From positions 1-59,743 of the forward strand of contig CAZVWQ010000006.1 of assembly GCA_964631275.1 (NCBI GenBank): DNA of 59,743 nucleotides, given 5' to 3'. Below are positions 41,095 through 49,728 of the stretch, piece after piece. This DNA comes from CAZVWQ01 sp964631275. GTDB taxonomy: Bacteria > Patescibacteriota > JACMRA01. The translations under genes and the position numbers were made by a program. The notes below the pieces were generated by a model, which did not search any database, had not been told where the DNA came from, and saw only the letters and a list, made by a program, of their open reading frames with translations. Position 1 is the stretch's first letter, and each line of letters starts with the position of its first letter.

Positions 41095-42582
41095 GTTTTT
41101 AAATTTTTCTAAAACTTTTTTCATTGCAGCTAGTTTGTTTTCAATTTCTTGGTATTCTTTTTCTGGTTTAGAGTCGTAGACAATTCCAGCTGAGGTTTGT
41201 ACATATGCTTTTTGGTCAAAAATATATAAACTTCTTAGAATTCCACAAAAATTGCAATCGCCATTGAATCCAAATTGACCAAAACCTCCACCGTAAGGGC
41301 CTCTAGGGACTTTTTCATTACGAGAAATGATTTTAATTGATTCGATCTTGGGAGCTCCAGATAAGGTTCCCATTGGAAAATTACTAGCTAGAGCCGAAAA
41401 CATGTCCTCACCTTCTTTTAGGATGCCAATTATGTCGCTAGAGATGTGCTGAACTGTAGAAAATTTTTTGATTTCCATTAGCTTAGCCACCCTTACGGTA
41501 CCAAATTTGGCCACTTTTCCGATATCGTTGCGATGCATATCAACTAGCATGTTGTGTTCGGCGATTTCTTTTGGGTTATTCAGTAATTCTCTAGCTAGGA
41601 TTATGTCTTCTTCTTCAGTTTTTCCTCGGTGAATAGTGCCAGCTAGTGGCGAAGATTGCATGAAACCTTCTTTTAATCTAAAAAGTAATTCTGGACTAGC
41701 TCCAAGAAGGACTTGATTGTTAAATTTGGCATAGAACATGAAGGGCGAGGGGTTGGCTTTTCTTAATTCTGAATAGATTAGGGTCGGATTACCCTTGATC
41801 TCAAAATCTGAACGAAAACCAGCTTCAGCTTGGAAACTATTCCCCGCTTTAATTTCTTCGATGGTGTTTTTTACAACTTCAAAATAGCCATTTTTGCCTA
41901 GGCTATTACCTAAAAATTTAACTGAGACTTGTCTAGAGACCTGGGGCTCTGTATTTTTGCCTAAATCTTCCTTAACAAGTTTTTGGATTAATTGAGAACG
42001 ATCTTGAGTATACCAAAAATAAAAAATTTCACCAGTCATTTTATCACAGACTAAACCATCTAAATAAACTCCAAATTTGAAAGTTTCAAAGTCTTCATGT
42101 TCAGGTAAGTTCAGAATTGGCTCAAAGTAGTTAACTGCTTCATAACTAAGATAACCGACTAAACCTCCAGCATAATTACGAGATAGAATATTAGTTGGTA
42201 CAATCTTTCTGAGAGCATAGTAAGGATTGTCTAGACTGAAGGTCTGAGTTTCAAAAACTTGATTTTGTTTTGTATTTTGTAGATTTTTTGACTCTTGTTG
42301 AGACTTTATTTGGGTTTGAGAATATTTTTTTTGAGTATTATTTTTATTTACTTGAATTTTTTTTTGAATAGATAATTGTTTACCCTTAGCCGAAATTATC
42401 ATTTCTGGATCAAAGCCTAAAACCGAATACCTCTCACTACTTTCTTCACCCAGAGATTCCATTAGATAACAAGTATCAAATTTTTTTTCGATCTTAAGGA
42501 ATAATTCAAAAAAATCAATATCTTCGGTGATTTTTTGGTAATTAGGCTTAAGTGGAAGATCGATGCAGGGGAGTTGGAACAT
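41086..42582 (-). CDS. Chorismate-utilising enzyme, anthranilate synthase component I (TrpE)-like
   Basis: Member of the TrpE/PabB/MenF chorismate-binding family, 498 aa. Seen: GESSERYSVLGFDP near the start (the tryptophan-binding S-E-R-S-like region), YAGGLVGYLSYEAV near 137-150, GNSFQAEAGFRSDF near 250, NPSPFMFYAKF near 282, PLAGTIHRG near 315 (family AGTxxRG), MHRNDIGKVA near 346, PMGTLSGAPKIESI near 400 and GPYGGGFGQFGFNGD near 422. ELxxNxxExAEH is conserved too. TrpE or PabB would make anthranilate or aminodeoxychorismate with a glutamine amidotransferase. No trpG/pabA or other trp gene is nearby. The family assignment is firm, but the choice between anthranilate and aminodeoxychorismate synthesis is not. 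A Gln/Lys-rich insert lies near 76-116. The stop codon comes from a family E repeat. Confidence 0.85.
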   Translation of the reverse strand: MFQLPCIDLPLKPNYQKITEDIDFFELFLKIEKKFDTCYLMESLGEESSERYSVLGFDPEMIISAKGKQLSIQKKIQVNKNNTQKKYSQTQIKSQQESKNLQNTKQNQVFETQTFSLDNPYYALRKIVPTNILSRNYAGGLVGYLSYEAVNYFEPILNLPEHEDFETFKFGVYLDGLVCDKMTGEIFYFWYTQDRSQLIQKLVKEDLGKNTEPQVSRQVSVKFLGNSLGKNGYFEVVKNTIEEIKAGNSFQAEAGFRSDFEIKGNPTLIYSELRKANPSPFMFYAKFNNQVLLGASPELLFRLKEGFMQSSPLAGTIHRGKTEEEDIILARELLNNPKEIAEHNMLVDMHRNDIGKVAKFGTVRVAKLMEIKKFSTVQHISSDIIGILKEGEDMFSALASNFPMGTLSGAPKIESIKIISRNEKVPRGPYGGGFGQFGFNGDCNFCGILRSLYIFDQKAYVQTSAGIVYDSKPEKEYQEIENKLAAMKKVLEKFKNYS

Positions 42583-42694
42583 AAAAAAAACTTCAGTGAG
42601 TTGAGGTCTTTGGTCAAGGTAATTATTATCAAAATAAAAATTTAATAATGATTCTATAGAAACTATCTAATTACTTGTCTTTTACATGCAATTT

Positions 42695-42795
42695 GCTTAC
42701 TGTTACCCAAAATTTAACTCTTCATAAACAAGCCTTTTTAATTTAAGTTAAATTCTTAACGGGTGATTACTGTATGATTAGCGGAAAGAGCATAA
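42695..42795 (+). repeat. Family C MITE-like element, copy 8
   Basis: TTACTGTTACCCAAAATTT through TTAGCGGAAAGAGCATA, with the core TAAATTCTTAACGGGTGATT. Confidence 0.65.
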
Positions 42796-42922
42796 AATGA
42801 AGACTTTTAGTTTTAGTTATTTCAAAAATTGTAATTTAAAACTACTCTTAACCTAAGATTTTAGATTTTTTTATTCAAAACTAACTACAAACGATTTTTA
42901 ATATTTGATTTTAGACTAAATA
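42794..42922 (+). repeat. Family I repeat, copy 3
   Basis: TTTAGTTTTAGTTATTTC, then CAAAAATTGTAATTTAAAAC, ending near GATTTTAGACTAAATAG. It adjoins family C. Confidence 0.5.
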
Positions 42923-43024
42923 GCTTCTAGTATTAAAAAAACAAAACACATTTTGAATTAATTAATAGGGTATTTTTTTTGGAAATTTATTATTTTTGAC
43001 AACCCTAGTTTTTTGTGCCATGTA

Positions 43025-44035
43025 ATGACATCCATGTTTTCTAAACCATTTGAAGGAGAGTATCCGATTACTAGTCATTTTGGCTATCGTATTAATCCGA
43101 TTACTGGTACTCGTAATTTTCATCGTGGGACAGATTTTGGAATGCCTGAGAATACCCCATTATACGCTGTCGAATCAGGTACAATTTTGCGAACTTCTAC
43201 CGATAGATATGGAGGTTTATGGATAGATTTACTTGGCCAAAGTGGCCGTATGTATCGATACCTTCATCTTAATCGCTTCGAGGTTAGTCCTAATCAACAA
43301 GTTACAGTTGGTCAAAGAATTGGCCTAAGTGGTAATACTGGATTTTCCACTGGAGCCCATCTTCATTTTGAAGAAGCTATAAGTCGGGATGGAGAACGTG
43401 TTGATCCAATCAAAAATTTGTTTACTAAAATTATAAATCCATCTCAAATTCAAGCTGAAATGTCTGCCATCAAAGAACTAGAAGAACTAAAAAAAGCCAT
43501 ATTACAATGGTTCGAAGAAAATAAAAATCGGGGTTTTCCTAATGATGATGGAAACACCTTTGGCTACTTAAGAGGTTTGATTAATGGGCAAGGTGACTAT
43601 AGTCGAGTAGTTGATATCTTGCTAGATGATTACGCTTCTAGATTTTTTGCTTTGCAATCAGTAAATAAAGACTTAGATTCTTGTCAAAAAAAGCTTCGAA
43701 CTATACAAAGCAACCTAAACCAGTGTCAGGCAGATCTAGGCGGAACTACAAGGCAAAATGAAAAATTCAAACAAGAAATTCAAGATTTAGTTAAGCAAAT
43801 AGAAAATCTTAAGAATCAATTAAAAAACAGTGGAGGTAATAATACTGGCGGAGGATCTCAAGAAATAACAGAATTAAGAAATAAACTAAATACTGTAAAA
43901 AATAAAAATGTCGAAATCCTAAAAATTCTAGACGAATTAAGACTTCAAAGCACCAGTATTCAAGCTAGCGATCAATTCAAGGAAGCTTTAGTTAGAGCTC
44001 TAAATATTTCTAGAGAAATCCAAAACTCATTTTAA
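43025..44035 (+). CDS. M23 (LytM-type) peptidase with C-terminal coiled coil, no signal peptide
   Basis: Zinc metallopeptidase of the lysostaphin/LytM family that cuts peptide cross-links in peptidoglycan; 336 aa. The domain begins at once: YPITSHFGYRINPITG near residues 11-26, HRGTDFG near 32-38 with the zinc His and Asp, HLNRF near 82, and HLHFEEA near 112-118 with the catalytic and zinc histidines. The rest (about 150-336) is Gln/Lys/Asn-rich coiled coil with a short GGNNTGGGS hinge near 268. Usually a signal peptide or transmembrane helix precedes the M23 domain. Here neither the ATG at 43025 nor the ATG at 43034 leaves room for one. Phage-lysin-like release or a non-Sec route are possible. 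Its stop TAA overlaps the murI start (TAATG), so the two are translationally coupled. Confidence 0.87.
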   Translation: MTSMFSKPFEGEYPITSHFGYRINPITGTRNFHRGTDFGMPENTPLYAVESGTILRTSTDRYGGLWIDLLGQSGRMYRYLHLNRFEVSPNQQVTVGQRIGLSGNTGFSTGAHLHFEEAISRDGERVDPIKNLFTKIINPSQIQAEMSAIKELEELKKAILQWFEENKNRGFPNDDGNTFGYLRGLINGQGDYSRVVDILLDDYASRFFALQSVNKDLDSCQKKLRTIQSNLNQCQADLGGTTRQNEKFKQEIQDLVKQIENLKNQLKNSGGNNTGGGSQEITELRNKLNTVKNKNVEILKILDELRLQSTSIQASDQFKEALVRALNISREIQNSF

Positions 44036-44904
44036 TGTTAGGATTATACGACTCTGGCTCAGGAGGGTTGACGGTTTTAACAGAAATTCAGAGGTTTTTA
44101 CCTCAAGTTAGTTTTCAGTATCTGGCTGATTACGAGTTTTTACCACTAGGGCAAAAAACGCCAAAAGAAATTAAACATAGAACTCAGCAAGCTTGCGAGT
44201 TTCTTTTTACTCAGGGTTGCAGTTTGATAGTTTTAGCTTGTAATACTTCAGCAGTCAATAGTATTAGATATTTGCAGTCAGAGTGGTTAGTAGATTTTAG
44301 AATCAAAAAGCAAAAGAAAACAAATTTGACTAAAGTTTCTTTAATTAAAAGTAATAAAAATCAAAACCAGGTTTCAAAAGAAAATCAAAACTATCAAGTT
44401 TTAAGCTTGACTAAGCCATTTACTGAAGACTTACAAATCAAAGAAAACTTAAAAACAAAAAAAGGTTTACTGCTAGCAACCGAAGCAACAATCAAATCAA
44501 ACTTTTATCAGCAGGAATTTTTTAACTTAGGTTATCGAGATATTGATTATTTGGCTATGCCAGCGTTAGCAAAAGTCATAGAATCAGAAAATTTTCAAGA
44601 AATAAGACAAAACTTAGAATTTAACTTTAGAGAAATCGATCTTTTACGGTATGATTTTTTGTTACTTGCTTGTACACATTATCCTCTAATCACAAAGATT
44701 ATACGAAGTTATTTTAGATTAGATTTAAAAATTTTTGACCCTAGCAAGCCTACCGCTGCTAGACTTGTTGACTATCTCGAGAGACACCCAGAATATAGTT
44801 TAAACCTCGAGAAAAGTAAATTTTTTACAACCAAAGTAAATCTAAAGTTTGCCGAAAAAATAAAATCAATCTTTGATCAAGAAGTTATACAAATTAATTT
44901 ATAA
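44035..44904 (+). CDS. murI: Glutamate racemase
   Basis: Makes D-glutamate from L-glutamate for peptidoglycan; cytoplasmic. 289 aa. Seen: the N-terminal LYDSGSGGLTVL (family DSGxGGLxV) with its Asp and Ser, ACNTSA with catalytic Cys69, and LLACTHYPLI with the second catalytic Cys213 and its following Thr-His. The N-terminal active-site base thus pairs with the C-terminal base, as in all MurI. A Lys/Asn-rich stretch (about 90-125) is longer than usual. The start ATG overlaps the stop of the upstream M23 gene by one base, indicating a two-gene wall operon. Together with murJ this supports a functional peptidoglycan wall. Confidence 0.93.
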   Translation: MLGLYDSGSGGLTVLTEIQRFLPQVSFQYLADYEFLPLGQKTPKEIKHRTQQACEFLFTQGCSLIVLACNTSAVNSIRYLQSEWLVDFRIKKQKKTNLTKVSLIKSNKNQNQVSKENQNYQVLSLTKPFTEDLQIKENLKTKKGLLLATEATIKSNFYQQEFFNLGYRDIDYLAMPALAKVIESENFQEIRQNLEFNFREIDLLRYDFLLLACTHYPLITKIIRSYFRLDLKIFDPSKPTAARLVDYLERHPEYSLNLEKSKFFTTKVNLKFAEKIKSIFDQEVIQINL

Positions 44905-44921
44905 TTTTTTTTAAATAAAAT

Positions 44922-45009
44922 CAATCTTATCTCAGACTTATTTTTAGATAAGTGTGATCTCTAGCGATAGTTTAAAATTTTGTAAATTTGAGTTATAAAA
45001 TAAGATTAT
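44922..45009 (+). repeat. Family A repeat, copy 8, spanning the start region of the exonuclease gene
   Basis: AATCTTATCTCAGACTTA through AATTTGAGTTATAAAATAAG. It has the family core ATTTTGTAAATTTGAGTTAT. Confidence 0.65.
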
Positions 45010-45029
45010 TTTTGGAAAATAAAATCAAA

Positions 45030-46058
45030 ATGAAAGCTTTAATTATCGATTCTAGTTATTTAATTTATAGGTCTTACTTTGCTTATCCAGATTTATCTGT
45101 AGCTATAAAAGACAATTCTAGAGATACTAATCTTGATAAGAATCCTAATAACCAAATTCAAGATTTAACCCAATTTTCAGTTGGAGCTTTTTTTGGGTTT
45201 GCTAAGACTATCATGTACTTGCTTAGGGACTTAAGGCCAAATATCTTGGTTTTTGCTTTTGATCTTCCTGAGCCTACCTGGAGACACCAAGCCAAGTCTG
45301 ATTATAAAGCAGGCCGTCCAAAACCCGATGGCAATATGGTTAGGCAAATTCCAATAATTAAGGATTGGTGTAAAGTTATAACCGAAAATTGTTTAGAAGT
45401 TGCTGGTTATGAAGCAGATGATTGTATTTACTCTGCAGCTCTATATCTTGACCAAAAAGATTTTGCAGAGATTCTTATTTATTCTTCAGATAAAGATTTA
45501 TACCAAATTTTAAGCAACCCAAAAGTTAAGCTTATAAAAACCCCAAAACCTAACCAAATTGAGTTATTTACAGCAGATGATTTAACCAAAAAATATTTAG
45601 TGAAGCCTCAGCAGTGGGTTGATTTTAAGACTTTATTAGGAGATCCTTCTGATAATTTAAAAGGTTTAGATGGGGTAGGCGAGAAAACTGCTAGCAAAAT
45701 TTTGACTATATTTGGATCTTTAAAAAACTTATTAATAGCTACTGAAGAATTAAACTTACCAGTCGGTTTGGAAAGCTTTATAGATTATAACCCTACAATG
45801 AAAAATAAATTTTTGCAAACTGGACGAAATGCTGAGCAAATACTATTAAAAGCTAAAGAAAATAAAGATCAATTAATCGAAACTTATAAATTATCAAAAC
45901 TCACTAGAACTAAAAATTGCCACATAAAAAACACTCCATATGCTTTAGCCAGGAGTTTACAAATTTTTGAAAAATATAAATTTACCTCTTTAGTTAATCT
46001 CTACAATAAATCCTTCCAAGCTGAATCTTTGGAAGAAATTCAAGATACTTTGTTTTAA
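45030..46058 (+). CDS. Stand-alone 5'-3' exonuclease (PolA N-terminal/FEN-like)
   Basis: Flap or RNA-primer-removing nuclease equal to the N-terminal domain of DNA polymerase I. 342 aa from the ATG at 45030. Seen: IDSSYLIYRSYF near residues 5-16 with the first metal Asp, FAFDLPEPTWRHQAKSDYKAGRP near 82-104 (metal Asp and the DNA-gripping Arg/Lys), VAGYEADDCIYSAA near 124-137 and YSSDKDLYQIL near 150-160. The helix-hairpin-helix GDPSDNLKGLDGVGEKTASKIL lies near 204-225. A TTG 42 bp further upstream, within a family A repeat, is a worse start choice. The polymerase domain is absent, so it acts as a separate Okazaki-processing enzyme alongside whichever polymerase is coded elsewhere. The C-terminus carries extra basic helices. 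Confidence 0.9.
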   Translation: MKALIIDSSYLIYRSYFAYPDLSVAIKDNSRDTNLDKNPNNQIQDLTQFSVGAFFGFAKTIMYLLRDLRPNILVFAFDLPEPTWRHQAKSDYKAGRPKPDGNMVRQIPIIKDWCKVITENCLEVAGYEADDCIYSAALYLDQKDFAEILIYSSDKDLYQILSNPKVKLIKTPKPNQIELFTADDLTKKYLVKPQQWVDFKTLLGDPSDNLKGLDGVGEKTASKILTIFGSLKNLLIATEELNLPVGLESFIDYNPTMKNKFLQTGRNAEQILLKAKENKDQLIETYKLSKLTRTKNCHIKNTPYALARSLQIFEKYKFTSLVNLYNKSFQAESLEEIQDTLF

Positions 46059-46475
46059 ATTTTGTTAGAAATTAACTAATTAATAGTTGATTTTATACCT
46101 ATTATTCTAAATTTATCTCTTCATAGGCAAATAAATCCCTTTATTTAAGGTAAATTCTTAACGGGTAATTACCGACGATTAGTCCAAAGGGTATAAGAGC
46201 TAGATAGCTTAGCAATAGCTAGGTAATAATAGTTTTGCCCCAAAACTCAGAGGAATAACCATTTTTTGTTTATTTTATAAAAAAAAGCTACTTAATTTCT
46301 AAAAACCTCCATTTTTACCTCGCTTGATTAAGAAAATTCAAATATTTCCTAAGGTTTTAAGACAAGATTAATTTTCTTTTAACTCAATAAGTCTTAACAA
46401 GAAAGGAAATATTAACTATTGAAAAATAGTCAAAAATATGCTATATATTTAAAATTGTAAAAAAATTACATCCAT
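46059..46475. other. Intergenic region with a C repeat
   Basis: No gene seen. It contains family C (46094-46195). The rest is AT-rich, with a TTTTTGTTTATTTTATAA segment shared with 11768 and 11953. Confidence 0.5.
46094..46195 (+). repeat. Family C MITE-like element, copy 9
   Basis: TATACCTATTATTCTAAATT through AGTCCAAAGGGTATA, with the exact core TAAATTCTTAACGGGTAATT. Confidence 0.8.
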
Positions 46476-48338
46476 GTGATTAATACAGAACTACCAATAG
46501 TAGGAACTCCTGATAGTACAGTTAAATTACAATTTAAAGATTTCAAAACCAAGCCTCTTATTATTTGGCTAGAAAGATTTGGTTATGAGATTAGTCGTTT
46601 ATTTCTTAAATATATAGGAAAATTGGAAGCACTAACTAACAATGAACTAACTAACAACGAACTAACTAACAATAAAAAAAGTGAAACTGATCAGCTAATG
46701 TTAAATAATTTAAAACTTATTTGTAAAGTTAGTTTTAATAATCTAAAGAGTTTTTTTAATAGGCTAGAATCAGATAGTATAGATTTTACATTATTATTTG
46801 AAAGACCTGATTTTCTAAAACTTTGGTTGGAGTTTTATAATTTGTTTAGTGATTTAAATGAACAAGATTATCCAGAAGATATTACTTTAGATTTTGAATT
46901 AATTAATGGTTTATATCTAAAAAATTTGATTAAATACTACCAGACTCAAAAATATCAAGTAAATATTAATTTTGCCCCTCCTATTTTAGGAGAAGAAGCG
47001 TATCTGTACGCTGCAATTAGTGAGTCAGGCGATGTCAAGGTTGGAGTGGCTCAAAATTGTAATGATAGGAATGGTGGTAAAAATGTAGTAGCCATACCTA
47101 TTATAAGATCTAATTATCTAACTTGTTTACTTTTGGAGCAGGCTCTACACAGAGTATCTCTCGCTTCTGGATCAATATCTGATATAAATTCTTTTATAAA
47201 CGCTTATTTTTGTATTTCTTTAGATAACACAAAAGACCTACTTAGTTTGTACAAAAAATATTTAGTAAAGATTTTGAATAAGGAGTTAATTCCTTTTTTA
47301 GAAAGATTTATTAATGAATATTCTAACTTATCTTTTACTCAGTTTATTGATGAAAATCCACAGGTTTTAGAAAATCCTGAGGATCTGGTTGGCTGTAATT
47401 ACCAGCCAAAAGCAGATGCTATAAGAGATTTACCAATTAATGCTAGTAGTTGCTATGTAGTATCGAACTTAAGAGCTCTGAAAAAAGCTTTTAATACAAA
47501 AGATCTTTTTAGTTTTGCAGCTAATGTTGTTTATCAAGACGACGATAAAAAACCTAGTATTATACTTATAAAAGTACCTGTCGTTACGGAAACTAAAGAT
47601 AGTCAATCAAAAATAAATCCAGGTTATGCCTACTTAGTTTTATTGCCGCCAGTATTAGAAAAAATTTCAATAAATAACGAGTCAGGTAGTTCTATGCTTA
47701 CAATTTCTGAAGAAAACTTAGGCAGCTTGAGGTTGCTGGGAAAGCGTCGACTAGGTTTGATTAAAAAAGCAGAAATAAAAATGCAAATAAAAGCTTTGGT
47801 AGCTAGGAAGGTTTTACAATGCCAGGAAGAGTCAATTTTTATAGAAGCAAAACAGCATATATGGCAAAGAAGCTTCGAATCTTTAGTCAATGTAATATTA
47901 TCCACAACAGGTAGAAATAAAAAAAACTATGATGCGGTTATAGCTATTTTTAAAGATTCTAAAATCCAAAATATGGACTTAGGTTCTATACAGAGAGTTT
48001 TAATTACAGAACTTATTAACCCTAATCAAGTTTTTAATACTTCTGATTCGCCTCAAGTAACAATAAATGATCTTTGGCTCGATAAAATTATAAATATTTC
48101 GCTTTGTAACTGCGGCTTAGAAAAATTAGAAATGTATGCTCATAGCATAGCTTCAATTATTTCTGTTTGTTATTATAACTTTCATGATTTTAAAAATATA
48201 GCTCGAATTACTTTAGTAGTAAATCAACAAACACCAGAAGAAGTAAATCTCCATAATTATATTTTAGATCTTATTAACAAAAAAATAAAAACAGCAAGTT
48301 TAAAAACAAAACAAAATACAACAAAAATTCCAGCTTAA
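46476..48338 (+). CDS. Large cytoplasmic protein with a possible GIY-YIG/T5orf172-like domain
   Basis: Not firmly recognised. A 620-aa protein without signal peptide or clear membrane helices. The GTG start at 46476 is the only plausible one, as an ATG at 46474 runs straight into TGA. Near residues 54-63 is a tandem Asn-Glu-Leu-Thr-Asn repeat (LTNNELTNNELTNN). Near 172-220 the sequence AYLYAAISESGDVKVGVAQN followed by NDR and then LLLEQALHRVS has the order (G)IY ... K-x-G ... R ... E-x-x-L-H of the T5orf172/MUG113 branch of GIY-YIG nucleases. The first Gly-Ile-Tyr is LYA here, so catalytic competence is doubtful. The remainder is all-helical with a Lys-rich tail. It is followed 66 bp later by a glycosyltransferase gene on the same strand. 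Domain call low confidence. Confidence 0.5.
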   Translation: MINTELPIVGTPDSTVKLQFKDFKTKPLIIWLERFGYEISRLFLKYIGKLEALTNNELTNNELTNNKKSETDQLMLNNLKLICKVSFNNLKSFFNRLESDSIDFTLLFERPDFLKLWLEFYNLFSDLNEQDYPEDITLDFELINGLYLKNLIKYYQTQKYQVNINFAPPILGEEAYLYAAISESGDVKVGVAQNCNDRNGGKNVVAIPIIRSNYLTCLLLEQALHRVSLASGSISDINSFINAYFCISLDNTKDLLSLYKKYLVKILNKELIPFLERFINEYSNLSFTQFIDENPQVLENPEDLVGCNYQPKADAIRDLPINASSCYVVSNLRALKKAFNTKDLFSFAANVVYQDDDKKPSIILIKVPVVTETKDSQSKINPGYAYLVLLPPVLEKISINNESGSSMLTISEENLGSLRLLGKRRLGLIKKAEIKMQIKALVARKVLQCQEESIFIEAKQHIWQRSFESLVNVILSTTGRNKKNYDAVIAIFKDSKIQNMDLGSIQRVLITELINPNQVFNTSDSPQVTINDLWLDKIINISLCNCGLEKLEMYAHSIASIISVCYYNFHDFKNIARITLVVNQQTPEEVNLHNYILDLINKKIKTASLKTKQNTTKIPA

Positions 48339-48404
48339 GCCCAGGAGAAAATTAAGGTCAGAATCTAATTTGCAATTAAGTTAATTTTTACTTAGAGTTT
48401 TTGT

Positions 48405-49727
48405 ATGAAAATTGGTATTCTAACTAATACTTACCCACCTAATTTAAATGGGGTGGCTGTCGCTGTTAACAGCCTAGAAAAGGCTTTAATCAAATTAGGA
48501 CATGAGGTTTATATTGCTACACCAAAAATCTCTGGCCAAGAATATGGCAAAAACGTATGCCCCCTAAACTCAGCCACTATACCAAAATCTATTTCTTCAG
48601 ATCTAAAATTACCATATTTGTACCTCAACGAAGCTAGTATTTTTTTTAAACAAAACAAAATTGATATTATTCATACTCATGATACTATCTTTGGCGGGAT
48701 AGAAGGTTTAGTTATTGCTATGAGACTAGATATTCCAGCAGTTCACACTTTTCATACAATGATCGAAAATTATAATTACTTCCCAATTATAGGTTATCAA
48801 AAATTTATCCAAAGTTACATAAATAATGTTTGTAACGGCTATCAACACGTAATTGCTCCATCAACTAAGGTTTACGATTACCTCCTTAATTTAGGAGTTA
48901 AGGTACCAATTTCTCAAATTTATAATGTTCCTAGCCTAGATGACTTAGATTCTAGTTTTAGTTTAGATGATACCAAAAATTTAGCAAAAGAGCTTAACAT
49001 CGATACAGAGAAAGATTTTGTGTTTATTAGTTTTTGTAGATTAGCAAAAGAAAAAAGTGTAGATAAAAGTCTAGAAATATTGACTCCACTTTTTAAAAAA
49101 TATTCTGAAGTAAAATATTTAATATTAGGCGATGGTCCAGAAAAAGAAAACTTAGAAAAAATAACTAAAAAAAATAGACTAGATAGTCGAATAATTTTTT
49201 GTGGAAAATATAAAAGAAAAGATCTAAAAAAATACTGCAATTTAGCAAAAGTTTTTATTTTTACCTCAGTTACCGAAAATTTACCAACTAATTTATTTGA
49301 GGCTGTTTATTTTGGTCTTCCAGTTATAAGTATCAAAGATAAAAGTATCGACTATGTAGTGGAAAATAATTTTAATGGCCTGGTTTCAAACTTAGAAAAT
49401 TTAACTGCAAAAGCTGAAGAATTAATTTTGGATAAAACTTTGCGACAAAGATTAGCAAATAATTCGAAATTAATAATTACAGATATTCAACCACAAAAAA
49501 TTGCCAGTCAACATATCGGTTTATATCAAAAAGTCATAGAAATGTATAAAGAAAAACTTAATAATCAAAGTTTCTTGCCAATTACAGAAAAATTAGAAAA
49601 CTTAATAAATAATTCAACTAACATAATCGAATTTCCACTAGAAAAATTAGATACTGTCTTAGGCTACAGCATTAAAAAAATGAGATCTAGTTACGAAAAG
49701 TTTTTAAATACAATTTTTAAATCTTGA
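48405..49727 (+). CDS. Glycosyltransferase family 4, diacylglycerol-glucosyltransferase-like
   Basis: GT-B fold glycosyltransferase, 440 aa. The N-terminal domain has MKIGILTNTYPPNLNGVAVAV (the GT4 glycolipid-synthase start), HTHDTIFGGIEGLVIA near 88-103 and PAVHTFHTMIENYNYF near 109-124. The C-terminal domain has FVFISFCRLAKEKSVDKSLE near 205-224, YLILGDGPEKENLEKI near 236-251 and FTSVTENLPTNLFEAVYFGLPVI near 285-307, with the E-x7-E motif (here ENLPTNLFE) that binds the nucleotide sugar. This arrangement is typical of 1,2-diacylglycerol 3-alpha-glucosyltransferases making membrane glycolipids. The acceptor is not proven. A C-terminal tail of about 60 residues is extra. The stop lies one base before the dnaG start, so the two are an operon. 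Confidence 0.83.
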   Translation: MKIGILTNTYPPNLNGVAVAVNSLEKALIKLGHEVYIATPKISGQEYGKNVCPLNSATIPKSISSDLKLPYLYLNEASIFFKQNKIDIIHTHDTIFGGIEGLVIAMRLDIPAVHTFHTMIENYNYFPIIGYQKFIQSYINNVCNGYQHVIAPSTKVYDYLLNLGVKVPISQIYNVPSLDDLDSSFSLDDTKNLAKELNIDTEKDFVFISFCRLAKEKSVDKSLEILTPLFKKYSEVKYLILGDGPEKENLEKITKKNRLDSRIIFCGKYKRKDLKKYCNLAKVFIFTSVTENLPTNLFEAVYFGLPVISIKDKSIDYVVENNFNGLVSNLENLTAKAEELILDKTLRQRLANNSKLIITDIQPQKIASQHIGLYQKVIEMYKEKLNNQSFLPITEKLENLINNSTNIIEFPLEKLDTVLGYSIKKMRSSYEKFLNTIFKS

Positions 49728-49728
49728 T

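Larger units (their letters stand above)
42583..43024. other. Intergenic region with C and I repeats
   Basis: No gene seen. It contains family C (42695-42795) followed directly by family I (42794-42922). TTGACA lies at 42996-43001, 23 bp before the M23 gene, but no -10 box at proper spacing is clear. Confidence 0.5.

Noticed and set aside
44988..45029. TTG upstream start for the 5'-3' exonuclease
   Set aside because: Lies in a family A repeat. The ATG at 45030 begins exactly at the conserved N-terminus of the family.
47897..47906. Another TTATCCACA DnaA-box match
   Set aside because: Single site inside a coding region with no neighbouring boxes. Expected by chance.
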